Source of the DNA: Pedobacter sp. MR2016-24
Lineage (GTDB): Bacteria; Bacteroidota; Bacteroidia; Sphingobacteriales; Sphingobacteriaceae
Assembly (NCBI RefSeq): GCF_026239655.1
Contig: NZ_JAPIVO010000003.1
Span: forward strand, 124,001 to 188,000
DNA: 64,000 nucleotides
Reading direction: 5' to 3'
Under the pieces are notes generated by a model. That model was not told the origin of the DNA. It saw nothing but the letters and a program-made list of their open reading frames with translations, and did not search any database. The position numbers and the translations under genes were made by a program. Positions 35,813-44,422 of the stretch are shown here, one piece after another. How positions within the stretch are numbered: the stretch's first letter is position 1; every line of letters starts with the position of its first letter.

Positions 35813-36169
35813 TTATTTGCCCATCCAGCCTAGATGGGTGTGTTTAAAGTCGTCCTCGAATTTTAAGCCATAGCCCAGCATACGATCGAAAGAGGAGTGT
35901 GCAAAAAGCAGTATACCAATGGCGGTTATCAGGTTACTTGCGATGAATAAGCCTACGGCAGCAATCAGGATCGCTACTGCACGGTGATGAAATAAGTTGT
36001 AGGTATAGGCGCCAACGCGCGAATTGATCAGATATCCCAGCATGGAGATGTCCGGAGCAAAGAACAGCAGGACCCAGACCCAAACAGGCAGTCCTAAGTT
36101 ATACAGGGTTAGAAAGTAAATGGAAAGGGCAGTGATGGCGACTTCTTCGATTTGGATGATTTTTTTCAT
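35813..36169 (-). CDS. DUF4260 family membrane protein
   Basis: A 118-residue protein with the DUF4260 pattern: WVWVLLFFAPDISMLGYLI, GAYTYNLFHHRAVAILIAAVGLF and the C-terminal HSSFDRMLGYGLKFEDDFKHTHLG. Three to four membrane segments; the conserved His and Asp residues suggest metal or lipid chemistry but no function is known. It follows the Crp/Fnr gene by 44 bp on the same strand and is probably co-transcribed with it and possibly controlled by it. Confidence 0.85.
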   Translation of the reverse strand: MKKIIQIEEVAITALSIYFLTLYNLGLPVWVWVLLFFAPDISMLGYLINSRVGAYTYNLFHHRAVAILIAAVGLFIASNLITAIGILLFAHSSFDRMLGYGLKFEDDFKHTHLGWMGK

Positions 36170-36213
36170 AGTTCAAAGCTATCGGTGAAATCACCTTTGT
36201 CACTTGACAAAAA

Positions 36214-36783
36214 TCAAGAAATCATCTTTCGCCGGATACGGCTAAAAGTTTCCGGCGTCATGCCCAGCATGGAGGCGAGATATTGTAAAGGTACCAGGTT
36301 GAACAACTCGCGGTTTTGCTCGAAAAGCTGTTTATAACGGTCTTCGGCAGACATGGAGATCAGGTCAAAAACGCGGTTTTCCATGGTAACGAAACATTTG
36401 GTGATGAATAACTTTTCAAATTCGTTCCACTTGGGCACCAGGTTACCTAAGTTAATATATTGCTGATGGTCAATCGTAAAAATGCGTGTTTCGGTCAGCG
36501 CCTGTATATTGAACCTCGAGGTATTCCGAAATAGAAAAGAAGAGACGTCCGTTACGAAATAACCTGGCGTGGCAATCCATTGGGTGATTTCACGGTCGCC
36601 CTGACTCACGAATACACGCAGAAGTCCTTCCTGAATGAAACTCATTTTATCGCAGTATTTACCAGATTTTTGCCAGAAGGCACCTTTTTCAAGGGTTTCC
36701 GTTTTAAACAATTCAGCTACCTTTTTGCAATCGTCAGGAAGAATACTGAAGTGGTGTTGAATGTAGTTTTCCAGTTCGTTCAT
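36214..36783 (-). CDS. Crp/Fnr family transcriptional regulator
   Basis: A roughly 189-residue regulator with an N-terminal cyclic-nucleotide-binding-like beta-roll (ETLEKGAFWQKSGKYCDKM, FIQEGLLRVF, TPGYFVTDVSSFLF) and a C-terminal helix-turn-helix (VPLQYLASMLGMTPETFSRIRRKM). The usual cAMP-contact residues are not conserved, as in most Bacteroidota members, so the effector is unknown. ATG 36783 (MNELENYI) is preferred over 36813, because the longer form would overlap an older gene remnant. Confidence 0.88.
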   Translation of the reverse strand: MNELENYIQHHFSILPDDCKKVAELFKTETLEKGAFWQKSGKYCDKMSFIQEGLLRVFVSQGDREITQWIATPGYFVTDVSSFLFRNTSRFNIQALTETRIFTIDHQQYINLGNLVPKWNEFEKLFITKCFVTMENRVFDLISMSAEDRYKQLFEQNRELFNLVPLQYLASMLGMTPETFSRIRRKMIS

Positions 36784-36791
36784 GTGTTCAT

Positions 36792-36994
36792 TTAATTTAT
36801 TCTCTCCACCCATTGCAATTCTTCAGGTAACTCCTGATTACAAAATTCAATGTGAATCACTCTACGCTTCTGATTATTGGTTGTACGGCTGGAGCTATGT
36901 ACTAATAAAGGTTTCATTATCATAATGCCTCCTTTCAGCACATCACAAATCTCCTCAGACTCTGTAGTCCAGTGAATAAATATCGCCGTAATTT
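36792..36994 (-). pseudogene. Phytanoyl-CoA dioxygenase family, C-terminal remnant
   Basis: About 67 codons on the minus strand, open from an in-frame TAA near 36995 to the stop at 36792-36794, with no start. The translation contains IHWTTESEEICDVLKGGI, MKPLLVHSSSRTTNNQKRR and VIHIEFCNQELPEELQW, which is the end of a PhyH-type Fe(II)/2-oxoglutarate dioxygenase, including the distal iron His (VIH) and the 2-oxoglutarate Arg region. The N-terminal three quarters, with the HxD pair, are gone. It lies between the Crp/Fnr gene and an ORF6N gene, in a region with signs of turnover. Confidence 0.7.
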
Positions 36995-37142
36995 ATATGC
37001 AATACAATTAGCCGTAACTCCTCTACTGGTGCAAAAATAATACAATGGTTAAATGATTCAAAGGCTATTTCAATTTATACTACTAGCTACAAAAACAAAA
37101 TCATTCGGTAACATGTAATTGACCCTTGCACAATAGCTTGCG

Positions 37143-37688
37143 TTAAAAATTATCCGGTTTGAAACCAATTCCTTTTCGTGGTGTATTAGAGTGATTTTGT
37201 TTTTCTAAAAATTCATCCAGATAGTTGAAGACGATTTCCATATTTTTATCCTGATCATCAAGTTTGTTTTTTATTTTTTCAATTTCCAACCTGACCTCTG
37301 TATTGTCTGCTATGATTTGACGTATACGCGTGAATATGCGTATGATCTGGATGTTCACCTGTATTGCTCTTTTACTGTTCAATACACTAGATAGCATAGA
37401 AACTCCCTGTTCAGTGAAGACCATAGGAGCATGCTTAATATTAGTTCCTTGTTTCAAGGTGCCATTTTGGCTCCTTGAAAAATGATACTCTTCAGGAGTT
37501 AGTTCAAACATGAAATCTTCGGGAAAACGCTCGACATTTCGTTTAACCTGTCTTTTGAGTTGCTTAGTTTCTACTTCATAAAGTTTCGCTAAATCACTAT
37601 CTAACATTACTTTGTGGCCACGTATATAATAAATCTGACTCATTATAATTTCATCCGGGACTGTTACAGTATTAGTTTCTTCGCTCAT
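37143..37688 (-). CDS. ORF6N domain protein
   Basis: A 181-residue protein (start at 37688, MSEETNTV; the frame extends 12 codons further). The ORF6N domain is clear: SQIYYIRGHKVMLDSDLAKLYE, TKQLKRQVKRNVERFPEDFMFELTPEE cut short as RNVERFPEDFMFEL, MVFTEQGVSMLSSVLNSKRA, then a coiled-coil tail (EIEKIKNKLDDQDKNMEI). ORF6N/KilA-N proteins are phage- and mobile-element-associated DNA-binding factors or antirepressors. It lies 258 bp before the tRNA-Asp that serves as an integration site and marks accessory DNA. Its target is unknown. Confidence 0.88.
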   Translation of the reverse strand: MSEETNTVTVPDEIIMSQIYYIRGHKVMLDSDLAKLYEVETKQLKRQVKRNVERFPEDFMFELTPEEYHFSRSQNGTLKQGTNIKHAPMVFTEQGVSMLSSVLNSKRAIQVNIQIIRIFTRIRQIIADNTEVRLEIEKIKNKLDDQDKNMEIVFNYLDEFLEKQNHSNTPRKGIGFKPDNF

Positions 37689-37894
37689 ATATATGATATT
37701 AATCTTGCAACGACTAAGCCGCATGCCAAGTTACTGCCCAATTTCAAATTAGTGTTAATTTTATTTCTTGAGGGCGACACAGAAGTTTTACTCAAAACAT
37801 CCTTTACTTTTTCATAAATTATGTTTAATATAAACATTATCTAAATAACCTTCTAAGACCATTGCTGATGAAAGATGAAAAATATCAGAATAGA

Positions 37895-37925
37895 TTTGCA
37901 TTAGAATTTTTCTTTCCTATCTTTG
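37895..37925 (+). promoter_or_regulatory. Promoter of tRNA-Asp copy 2
   Basis: TTTG (37895-37898), exactly 19 bp, then TATCTTTG (37918-37925), a full consensus match. The rest of 37689-37894 shows nothing. Confidence 0.75.
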
Positions 37926-37945
37926 CAGCCCCGCAAGGGAGAAAC

Positions 37946-38019
37946 GGACCGGTAGTTCAGCTGGTTAGAATGCCGCCCTGTCACGGCGGAGGTCGCGGGT
38001 TCGAGTCCCGTCCGGTCCG
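37946..38019 (+). tRNA. tRNA-Asp (GTC), copy 2, island integration site
   Basis: Same 74-nt sequence as copy 1 (acceptor GGACCGG/CCGGTCC, anticodon GTC, T arm GGGTTCGAGTCCC). The gene is intact because the island restored its 3' end on integration. The identical block with copy 1 covers the CCCCGCAAGGGAGAAAC leader and about three bases beyond the tRNA, roughly 94 bp in total. Confidence 0.97.
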
Positions 38020-38022
38020 CAA
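38007..38022 (+). other. attL (tRNA 3' end core)
   Basis: CCCGTCCGGTCCGCAA; the bases before and after differ from the right copy, so the identity is exactly 16 bp. Confidence 0.8.
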
Positions 38023-38041
38023 GTTAAGTAGTAAAACATTC

Positions 38042-38076
38042 AAAAAGCCTTTAATCGTATGATTAAGGGCTTTTTT
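38042..38076 (+). terminator. Island-supplied terminator for tRNA-Asp copy 2
   Basis: AAAAAGCC-TTTAATC pairs with GATTAAG-GGCTTTTTT around GTAT. It replaces the native terminator that was carried to the right border. Confidence 0.75.
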
Positions 38077-38118
38077 GATTTACAGACCAACCGAAATATT
38101 CAAATATTCTCATATTAC

Positions 38119-38237
38119 CAGTGAGTAATTCAGCGAGTCAATCGAGGCGGATGCCTACTCACTGAAAAGCATGTAAGTAATTGTATTACAGCTAGTTCAT
38201 AATTTGAACATCTTGACTGCCCATAGCTGCAACGCTA
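38119..38237. repeat. Left-end recombinase-type sites
   Basis: CAGTGAGTA (38119-38127) and TACTCACTG (38156-38164) form a 9-bp inverted repeat; AGTGAGTAATTCA (38120-38132) is repeated in direct orientation at 51214-51226, and TAGCTGCAACGCTA (38224-38237) is found inverted at 51183-51196. This is the pattern of integrase arm sites flanking an att core. Confidence 0.5.
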
Positions 38238-38264
38238 ATTTTTTTTAACTCTAATCTGAAAAAG

Positions 38265-39403
38265 ATGAAAAACACATTTAGCCTGCTCTTCTATTTGAAG
38301 AAGCCAAAAAACTATGTTGCTGGTGCAATGCCTATTTATATGCGTATTACCGTAGATGGAGTACCTAAAGAATTATCAACCGGGAAACAATGCGAACCTG
38401 AAAGGTGGAATCCTAAAACGCTTCGCTTAGACGGAAAAAAGGAAGATGCCAGAACAATCAACTGCCATTTGAAAACTATTAAGGAAAAAGTTGATCAGGC
38501 GCATACTGATCTATTTAAAGCCGGGCAAGGGATCACTTCCCTTTCCCTTAAAAATAAATACTTAGGTGTTGAAGAAGAAGCCCATACCCTTATTACCGCT
38601 ATTCAAGATCATAATGATAAGCTAAAAGCATTGATAGGAAAGGGATTTACATAGGGGACACTGACCAAATACAACACTACTTTAAAACATACTAAATCCT
38701 TTCTTCTGTATAAATTTAAACTTTCGGATGTGGTGTTGGATAAGGTAGACAACTATTTATTTCCGAGTTTGATTTTTATTTGAGAAGTAAATGCGGTTGC
38801 GAGAATAACGCAGCAGTCAAACACCTCAAAAATTTAGGTAAAGTAATACGTATTTGTTTAGCCAATCGCTGGATGACCTATGACCCTTTTAGCGGCCATA
38901 AAAACAAGATCACAAAGGTTCAGCAGGTCATTTTAACCCCATCTGATATACAAGCCATCTATAAGAAAGAATTTGCTATAGAGCGGCTAAGAATCGTTCG
39001 TGATGCTTTTATCTTTTGTTGTTACACAGGAATGAGCTTTATCGATCTGGTGGAATTGAAAAAGTCGGAGATTATTAAAGGTGTTGACGGTTCATTATGG
39101 ATCATCAAAAAACGCCATAAAACGGGTATTCCCTGCAATGTGCCGATGTTGCCAGTAGCATTAGAAATTATGGAACGTTATACAGATCATCCGCTTTGTG
39201 CCAATAGCGGTTTGGTATTACCCATGAACAGCAACCAAAAAATGAATGCGTATTTGAAAGAGGTTGCAGATTTAAGTGGAGTAGAAAAACATCTAACGTT
39301 TAAGGTTGCCAGAGTTGCTTTTGCTACCACCGTAACAATGGCAAATGGAGAACGATGTAAAGTTCAGGATGATGCGGCAAATGGCGCCCAGCGTAGCTTA
39401 TAG
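38265..39403 (+). pseudogene. Tyrosine recombinase/integrase, inactivated
   Basis: Two pieces of one Bacteroidota-type site-specific integrase. 38265-38654 encodes the N-terminal part (arm-binding-like YLKKPKNYVAGAMPIYMRITVDG, STGKQCEPERWNP), stopped by TAG at 38652-38654; the frame then continues (GTLTKYNTTLKHTKSFLLYKF) to about 38755, where a frameshift moves it to the frame of SEFDFYLRSKCGCENN. 38780-39403 is the core and catalytic part (CCYTGMSFIDLVEL with the first catalytic Arg position apparently replaced, KKRHKTGIPCNVPML, LTFKVARVAFATTV). The usual RHTFAT box reads RVAFAT, so its His is lost, and a further frameshift after MANGE removes the catalytic Tyr. Not functional. Confidence 0.85.
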
Positions 39404-39576
39404 AGCTGACACGCTATATTATCCAGACCCCGAAGGAATGGAAAAGAAAACCAAGCAATTGGAAGCCCAAGCAGCTTGCCTTAGCAGAAGCCTATGCAGC
39501 AGCTAAAGAGGCAGTGGAGGAAGCAGCACAAGTTAAGAAAGAAACCAAACGATTAAAAAAGGTGAATGGGTTGTAG
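39397..39576 (+). pseudogene. Short remnant downstream of the integrase
   Basis: A 60-codon open stretch without a start codon, ending in TAG at 39574-39576. Translation includes ELTRYIIQTPKEWKRKPSNW and then an Ala/Glu/Lys-rich helical tail (ALAEAYAAAKEAVEEAAQ). It is not in frame with the integrase and I do not recognise a family with confidence. Probably part of a decayed mobile-element gene. Confidence 0.35.
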
Positions 39577-39732
39577 ATGTTGAGGAACCCAATGTGAAAA
39601 TAAATCAAGGATAAACTTACAGCTTTGGAATGCGTTTCAATTTAACTCGGTTTATAATTCCTCGAGAATTGAATTTTAAAATTTATCTTAGATATATATT
39701 GGACCATTGTGCTTTATTAAAACTAAAATTAT

Positions 39733-39740
39733 TAGCTTTG
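39733..39740 (+). promoter_or_regulatory. -7 box of the restriction-modification operon
   Basis: TAGCTTTG matches TAnnTTTG, 25 bp before the GTG start of the methylase gene; a TTG at 39707 is 23 bp upstream, longer than ideal. Confidence 0.5.
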
Positions 39741-39765
39741 GTGTCTAAGAAATTATTTATAACCA

Positions 39766-42700
39766 GTGTCAGAGAATAAGTATTTAGAGAATATTTTCGA
39801 ACAATTGGACTATGTTAATGGTCTGGTAGGGAATAAATCCGACATGGATTTTAAAGGACAGCCTTTGAAATATAACCTTGCAAAGCAAACATTTAGCTTA
39901 ATTTCCGAAGTTGATCAAATTTATTTTTCAGGTGAACATCCGCTTATATATTTCAAGAATTTAAGTGGGTTTGACCCAGTTGTTGTGAAAAAGCTTCATA
40001 AGAAAGTTTGGAATCAAGGTCGCGTACCGTTAATGTTCATTTCCTTTCCAGGTGAATTGCGTATTTACAACTGTTATCAAAAGCCTTTAAATGAAGATGA
40101 AATTGACATTCAATCCCTTGAAATTGATAGATTTACCGATTCTGTTGAAGAAATTATCCGGTTAAAGAATGGCTATCGTCAGGAATTATTGGATAGTGGT
40201 TTATTTTGGGACACTAACATTGGAAAAAAAATTAGTACTACTAATAAAGTAGATCAGTTGCTAGTTAAAAATCTGAAAGAGACGCGGAAGGTACTGTTAC
40301 AAAGCTTTCCAAAGGAAAATATAAACTCTCTTTCTTATATTCATAATTTATTGGGTCGATCGCTATTTATCTTATATCTGCAAGATAGAGGTATAATTAA
40401 TTCAAAATATTATGCGAAATTCTATACAACCGCTACAGATTATTTTTCGCTACTAAGTGATAAAAATGCCTCATTTACATTATTTAAGGAGTTAAATCAT
40501 CGTTTTAATGGTGATTTGTTTACAGTTACCTCTGAGGAGGAAGAAATTGTTGACCTTTCTCATTTAGAACTAGTTAGGAAATGCTTTTATGGGCACGATG
40601 CAAAAACTGGTCAAATGAGTATGTGGAGAATATTTGATTTTAGTTTCATTCCAATTGAGCTGATTAGCTCAATTTATGAAGAGTTTCTTCATACTGAGGA
40701 AGGTGATGTCGCAATTTCTAACTCGGGTGCTTATTACACTCCTCTTCCGCTAGTCGAATTTGTTTTAAATGAAGTTTTACCGTACCCAGATAATAGAAAT
40801 TGTGCTTGGGACTTAAAGATCTTGGATCCAGCCTGTGGATCGGGTATTTTCTTAGTGGAAGCCTATCGCAGATTAATAGAAAGATGGCGATTTGCAAATT
40901 CAAAAGAGACCGTCTCTGTAGAAATTTTGCGCAAAATACTAATCCATTCAATCTTTGGAGTTGAATTAAACCAAGAGGCGATCAAGGTAGCATCATTCAG
41001 TTTATATTTGACTATCTTAAATTACTTAGAACCGAAATCGATTTGGGCAAATACCAATATCAAATTTCCACATTTAATTAATTCACAGTCGAAGGCTCCC
41101 AATTCGCAGGGAGCAAACTTGTTTCATGGTGATACTTTTATAAATGAAGATTATTTCAGTATTGATTATGATCTTATTATTGGTAATCCACCATGGAAAA
41201 GGGGTAATCTCAGTCTTTCCCTTACAAATTATATAAAAAAACATGCTTTTGCGAATGAAGCAGTAATCCCATTTTTGCATAAAATGGTTACTATGGCGCC
41301 ATCTGCAAAGATTGCGCTGGTAAGTACAGCAAAAATCTTGTTTAATCATACAAAAGGATATGAAAATTTCAGGAAGTTTTTGTTTAATGAGACAACGGTT
41401 TCAACCATTGTCAATTTTTCCCAATTAAGAAATTCAAAAGGAGAGATTGGAAAGAAACTTTTTCAATCTGCATCAGGTGCTTCCTGCCTAATTATATATC
41501 AAGGAAAAAGCAATGATGAAAGTCAGGAAATTTGCTACTGTTGTCCTAAACCCAATTTTAGAGATTCTTCTATATCTGAAATAATAATTGATTCGAGTGA
41601 TATAAAATTTTTGCCAAGGGAGTTAGCTAAAGGTGGAGACACAAAGCTGTGGAAAGTTGGGATGTATGGTACTTTAAGGGATTTTAATTTACTAAATAAG
41701 ATTAAAAGAAATTCATTTGATATCAAGAAATACAGCAAGCAGCATTTATGGTTTGCAGGTTGTGGATACCAAACCTCAGAACCTAAAAAATATGATAATC
41801 AGGAAATAAAGAGACTTCCTCACATTCCAGCTAGCTCAATTACCAGGTATTATTCCCCAATAATTAATAGCGTAACTATCAATGATAAAATATTCCGTAG
41901 GGAAGGAATGATTGAGGCTTACAATGCACCACATGTATTAATCAAGGCAGGCCAATCAAAAAAAGAATTTTGTTCAAGCTTTTTAGATTATGACTGCTCT
42001 TTTAGAGATACTGTGTATGGCATCTCTTCAGCAGGTGATGAATCTAAATTAAAAGCTTTGTCTGCAATCTTAAATTCAACTTATGCTACATACTTCTTTT
42101 TTTTAACATCTTCTAATTGGGGAATTGGTCGTGAAAAAATGAATTTTGATGAGATAATGAGATTGCCTGTTGAGAAGTTATTAGATGATGACAAGCTTGT
42201 TGAAAGTTTATGTAAGAATATGGACTCAATAATTCAACTCAGAAATGAATTTGTGATGGATGAAGAATCTAAGATCAGAATGATTGAGGAAGATATAAAT
42301 TTATTGATTAATCAATCCCTTAAGATTACCAAAACAGAATCTTACTTAATCAAAAATGTTGTTGATACAAATTTAGACTTTTTTCAGGAAGGGGCTAAAT
42401 CAAAAGCAATTTTATCAGTAAATGACAATGAAGTAAATGCGTACCTAGAGGCCGCATGTGAAAATATGTCAAAAATTATTGGATCAGGTAAGACAAATTT
42501 TTGGGCAAGTAAGTACGGAATTAATAATAACTCTTTGGTCATCATCTCTTTCCATTTTAATAACATTGAACAAAATGGAACTATCCTTCATAATAGCTCT
42601 GAGAATATGGATAAGGTTCTGAAAAATTTGAATCAAATGGTCTACCAACAGCATAGTGAGAGTATTTATTTCAGGAAAATTGTCAAATATTATGATCAAG

Positions 42701-42813
42701 ATATCCTTTTTCTCATAAAACCTAATGAAAAAAGATTTTGGACGCAATCCGTTGCGTTGGAAGATAGTGATAACGTAGCTATTGAAATGATAGTTCATGA
42801 TTATAACGAATGA
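39766..42813 (+). CDS. Eco57I-type N6-adenine DNA methylase
   Basis: A 1015-residue protein starting at GTG 39766 (a TAA lies two codons upstream, so no longer form is possible). Residues 1-320 are a helical/mixed region of the type seen in Eco57I and BREX-like enzymes. The methylase core follows: motif I DPACGSGIFLVEAY (354 on), FGVELNQEAIKVASFSLYLT, and motif IV IGNPPWKRG (NPPW 474-477), so it should methylate adenine N6. A target-recognition-like region follows (SNWGIGREKMNFDEIMRLP). No nuclease motif is obvious in the N-terminus, and a PD-(D/E)XK protein is encoded next door with a 4-bp ATGA overlap. AT-rich. Confidence 0.87.
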   Translation: MSENKYLENIFEQLDYVNGLVGNKSDMDFKGQPLKYNLAKQTFSLISEVDQIYFSGEHPLIYFKNLSGFDPVVVKKLHKKVWNQGRVPLMFISFPGELRIYNCYQKPLNEDEIDIQSLEIDRFTDSVEEIIRLKNGYRQELLDSGLFWDTNIGKKISTTNKVDQLLVKNLKETRKVLLQSFPKENINSLSYIHNLLGRSLFILYLQDRGIINSKYYAKFYTTATDYFSLLSDKNASFTLFKELNHRFNGDLFTVTSEEEEIVDLSHLELVRKCFYGHDAKTGQMSMWRIFDFSFIPIELISSIYEEFLHTEEGDVAISNSGAYYTPLPLVEFVLNEVLPYPDNRNCAWDLKILDPACGSGIFLVEAYRRLIERWRFANSKETVSVEILRKILIHSIFGVELNQEAIKVASFSLYLTILNYLEPKSIWANTNIKFPHLINSQSKAPNSQGANLFHGDTFINEDYFSIDYDLIIGNPPWKRGNLSLSLTNYIKKHAFANEAVIPFLHKMVTMAPSAKIALVSTAKILFNHTKGYENFRKFLFNETTVSTIVNFSQLRNSKGEIGKKLFQSASGASCLIIYQGKSNDESQEICYCCPKPNFRDSSISEIIIDSSDIKFLPRELAKGGDTKLWKVGMYGTLRDFNLLNKIKRNSFDIKKYSKQHLWFAGCGYQTSEPKKYDNQEIKRLPHIPASSITRYYSPIINSVTINDKIFRREGMIEAYNAPHVLIKAGQSKKEFCSSFLDYDCSFRDTVYGISSAGDESKLKALSAILNSTYATYFFFLTSSNWGIGREKMNFDEIMRLPVEKLLDDDKLVESLCKNMDSIIQLRNEFVMDEESKIRMIEEDINLLINQSLKITKTESYLIKNVVDTNLDFFQEGAKSKAILSVNDNEVNAYLEAACENMSKIIGSGKTNFWASKYGINNNSLVIISFHFNNIEQNGTILHNSSENMDKVLKNLNQMVYQQHSESIYFRKIVKYYDQDILFLIKPNEKRFWTQSVALEDSDNVAIEMIVHDYNE

Positions 42814-43472
42814 GTACGCTAAGTCAAATATCTAATGTCTCAAGTGGGAACGTCGATATTACTGCAAAAGTAATAGGCGCAGGTTCAGTATTTCAAGATA
42901 CCTGCAATGTTTGTTTGGTAAAAGCGTATGATATTATGTTGACTTCCAAGGTGGCTAAGCCAACATGGGAAGAAGATACTTTCACAGCAAATTTTGCCTT
43001 TATAATAGAATCAATCTTTGAAGAAGAAGAACTTCCTTATAGTGTCTTTTATCAACAGCATCAAATCACAGAAGCAATATTAAAAGGAACTGAACGTCCT
43101 CAAAAAGCAAAAAAGATGGATATTGTATTTGCTACATTTAGTAGACCCAAGTTATCCTATGGAATAGAAGCGAAAATCATTGCTGAAAGTGATTTAGGGA
43201 AAAGAAATGCTAATTATCTATGTAAAGAATATATTATATCAGGTGTGGACAGATTTGTTAACGGCACATATAACATGGATGGATGCATGATCGGGTACGT
43301 AGTTAGTGGCGTTCCTGACAATATTATTGTCAAAATAAATCATGTATTAACAAGTTTGGATAGAGGTGAAGAAAAAGTAGGTAACAAGCATGATATCCAT
43401 GGACATGTCAGTTGTTATGTTTCTAATCACGCAGGTTTTTCTCTTCAACATATGTTATTTTTATTTAATTAA
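42810..43472 (+). CDS. Putative PD-(D/E)XK restriction endonuclease
   Basis: A 220-residue protein overlapping the methylase by 4 bp. The catalytic signature of the PD-(D/E)XK fold is visible: KKMDIVF (Asp104), a beta turn, then YGIEAKII (Glu120, Lys122), preceded by a helix with acidic residues (IIESIFEEEEL). The rest matches nothing I can name. Tight coupling to an Eco57I-type methylase makes it the likely restriction partner; a stand-alone nuclease for modified DNA is an alternative. Confidence 0.65.
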   Translation: MSTLSQISNVSSGNVDITAKVIGAGSVFQDTCNVCLVKAYDIMLTSKVAKPTWEEDTFTANFAFIIESIFEEEELPYSVFYQQHQITEAILKGTERPQKAKKMDIVFATFSRPKLSYGIEAKIIAESDLGKRNANYLCKEYIISGVDRFVNGTYNMDGCMIGYVVSGVPDNIIVKINHVLTSLDRGEEKVGNKHDIHGHVSCYVSNHAGFSLQHMLFLFN

Positions 43473-43527
43473 GTTATTTTATAACCTCTTTTTTTGCAAT
43501 CCCTCGCTCGTTTGCAGCTTGCAGCTT

Positions 43528-43548
43528 GCAAAACCGAAAGGGTTTTGC
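43528..43548. repeat. GCAAAACC hairpin in an intergenic segment
   Basis: GCAAAACC (43528-43535), loop GAAAG, GGTTTTGC (43541-43548), perfect 8-bp stem, preceded by a double GCAGCTT repeat (43514-43527). It lies between convergent genes and may end both transcripts. The segment 43490-43660 resembles, from memory only, non-coding parts of Bacteroidota conjugative elements. Confidence 0.4.
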
Positions 43549-43678
43549 TTTGGCATTTACGAAAACACATGTACTAATGGTGAATTACCGTAATGCAATA
43601 TCCCTATTGAGCATTCTTATATTCAAGGCAGCTTTATTTCAATTTTCCCCAATAATTTAAGTTGAAGTCAGAAAGTTA

Positions 43679-44422
43679 TCAAGCCAATTTAAATTTGAAA
43701 ACAATAAATCTAAATGATGAACACGAAGAAGGCCTAGAATAAGTCTTGACTAATTTGAATCCATAAAGTTTTGCCAATGAGATAGGAAATTCAAAGTTGA
43801 GATCAGCAAAATCCGCCCATCCGAAATAAATTGACCCTGTTTTTTTCAAATGGTTTTTTACAGTCATAAAAAACTGCTCTTTCATAGAATTTTGAGGGTC
43901 CCAAAACATTCTGTCTATATTATCTCTAACATCATGTTCATTGTAAGGAGGGTTACAAAAAATCACGTCAAATTTACCTTTTACGTTTTCGAATACGTTG
44001 CTTACCTGAGCCTGCAGGTTAGTAATATTATTTAACTGGCAATTTTTCAGAGTATTTTCTACTGCAAGTTCGTTTATGTCTACAGCAATTCCAGTCTTGT
44101 TATTTTTAGCTAGATAAATACTGATAGCACCGCAGCCGCATCCGATTTCTAAGAATTTCTTGTTTTGAATTTGTTTGGTAGTTTCGATCATCAATTCTGT
44201 GTCAACTCCAGTCTTATAAACACCAGCGCAGATTAGTAATGACAGTCCTTGAAGTTCAATTCTTTTTTCTTCCGCAACTTTGCGCTCATCTAACCTTTGC
44301 TCTTGTTTGCCAACAGATGGAAAAAGACTTTGACCACCCAAGTGCAATACACTTTTATGGTCGACAAAATACTTCTTGGGTTTTTGAGGCATTTGTTTAA
44401 TTGCAGTGTTTAATCTATTCAT
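43679..44422 (-). CDS. HemK/RlmF-like SAM methyltransferase
   Basis: A 247-residue class I methyltransferase. Motif I is FLEIGCGCGAISIYL (90-104), the acidic loop after strand 2 is AVDINELAVENT, and motif IV is FCNPPYNEHD (NPPY 157-160), the signature of enzymes that methylate an amide or exocyclic nitrogen, such as HemK/PrmC and RlmF. The upstream GVYKTGVDTELM block also matches that branch. A 40-residue basic N-terminal extension precedes it. It overlaps the GTP cyclohydrolase II gene by 4 bp (ATGA), so the two products probably share a pathway: methylation of a pyrimidine-like metabolite is one idea, protein methylation another. Confidence 0.8.
   Translation of the reverse strand: MNRLNTAIKQMPQKPKKYFVDHKSVLHLGGQSLFPSVGKQEQRLDERKVAEEKRIELQGLSLLICAGVYKTGVDTELMIETTKQIQNKKFLEIGCGCGAISIYLAKNNKTGIAVDINELAVENTLKNCQLNNITNLQAQVSNVFENVKGKFDVIFCNPPYNEHDVRDNIDRMFWDPQNSMKEQFFMTVKNHLKKTGSIYFGWADFADLNFEFPISLAKLYGFKLVKTYSRPSSCSSFRFIVFKFKLA

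Noticed and set aside
37862..38062. 66-codon ORF across tRNA-Asp
   Set aside because: Most of it is the tRNA gene itself.
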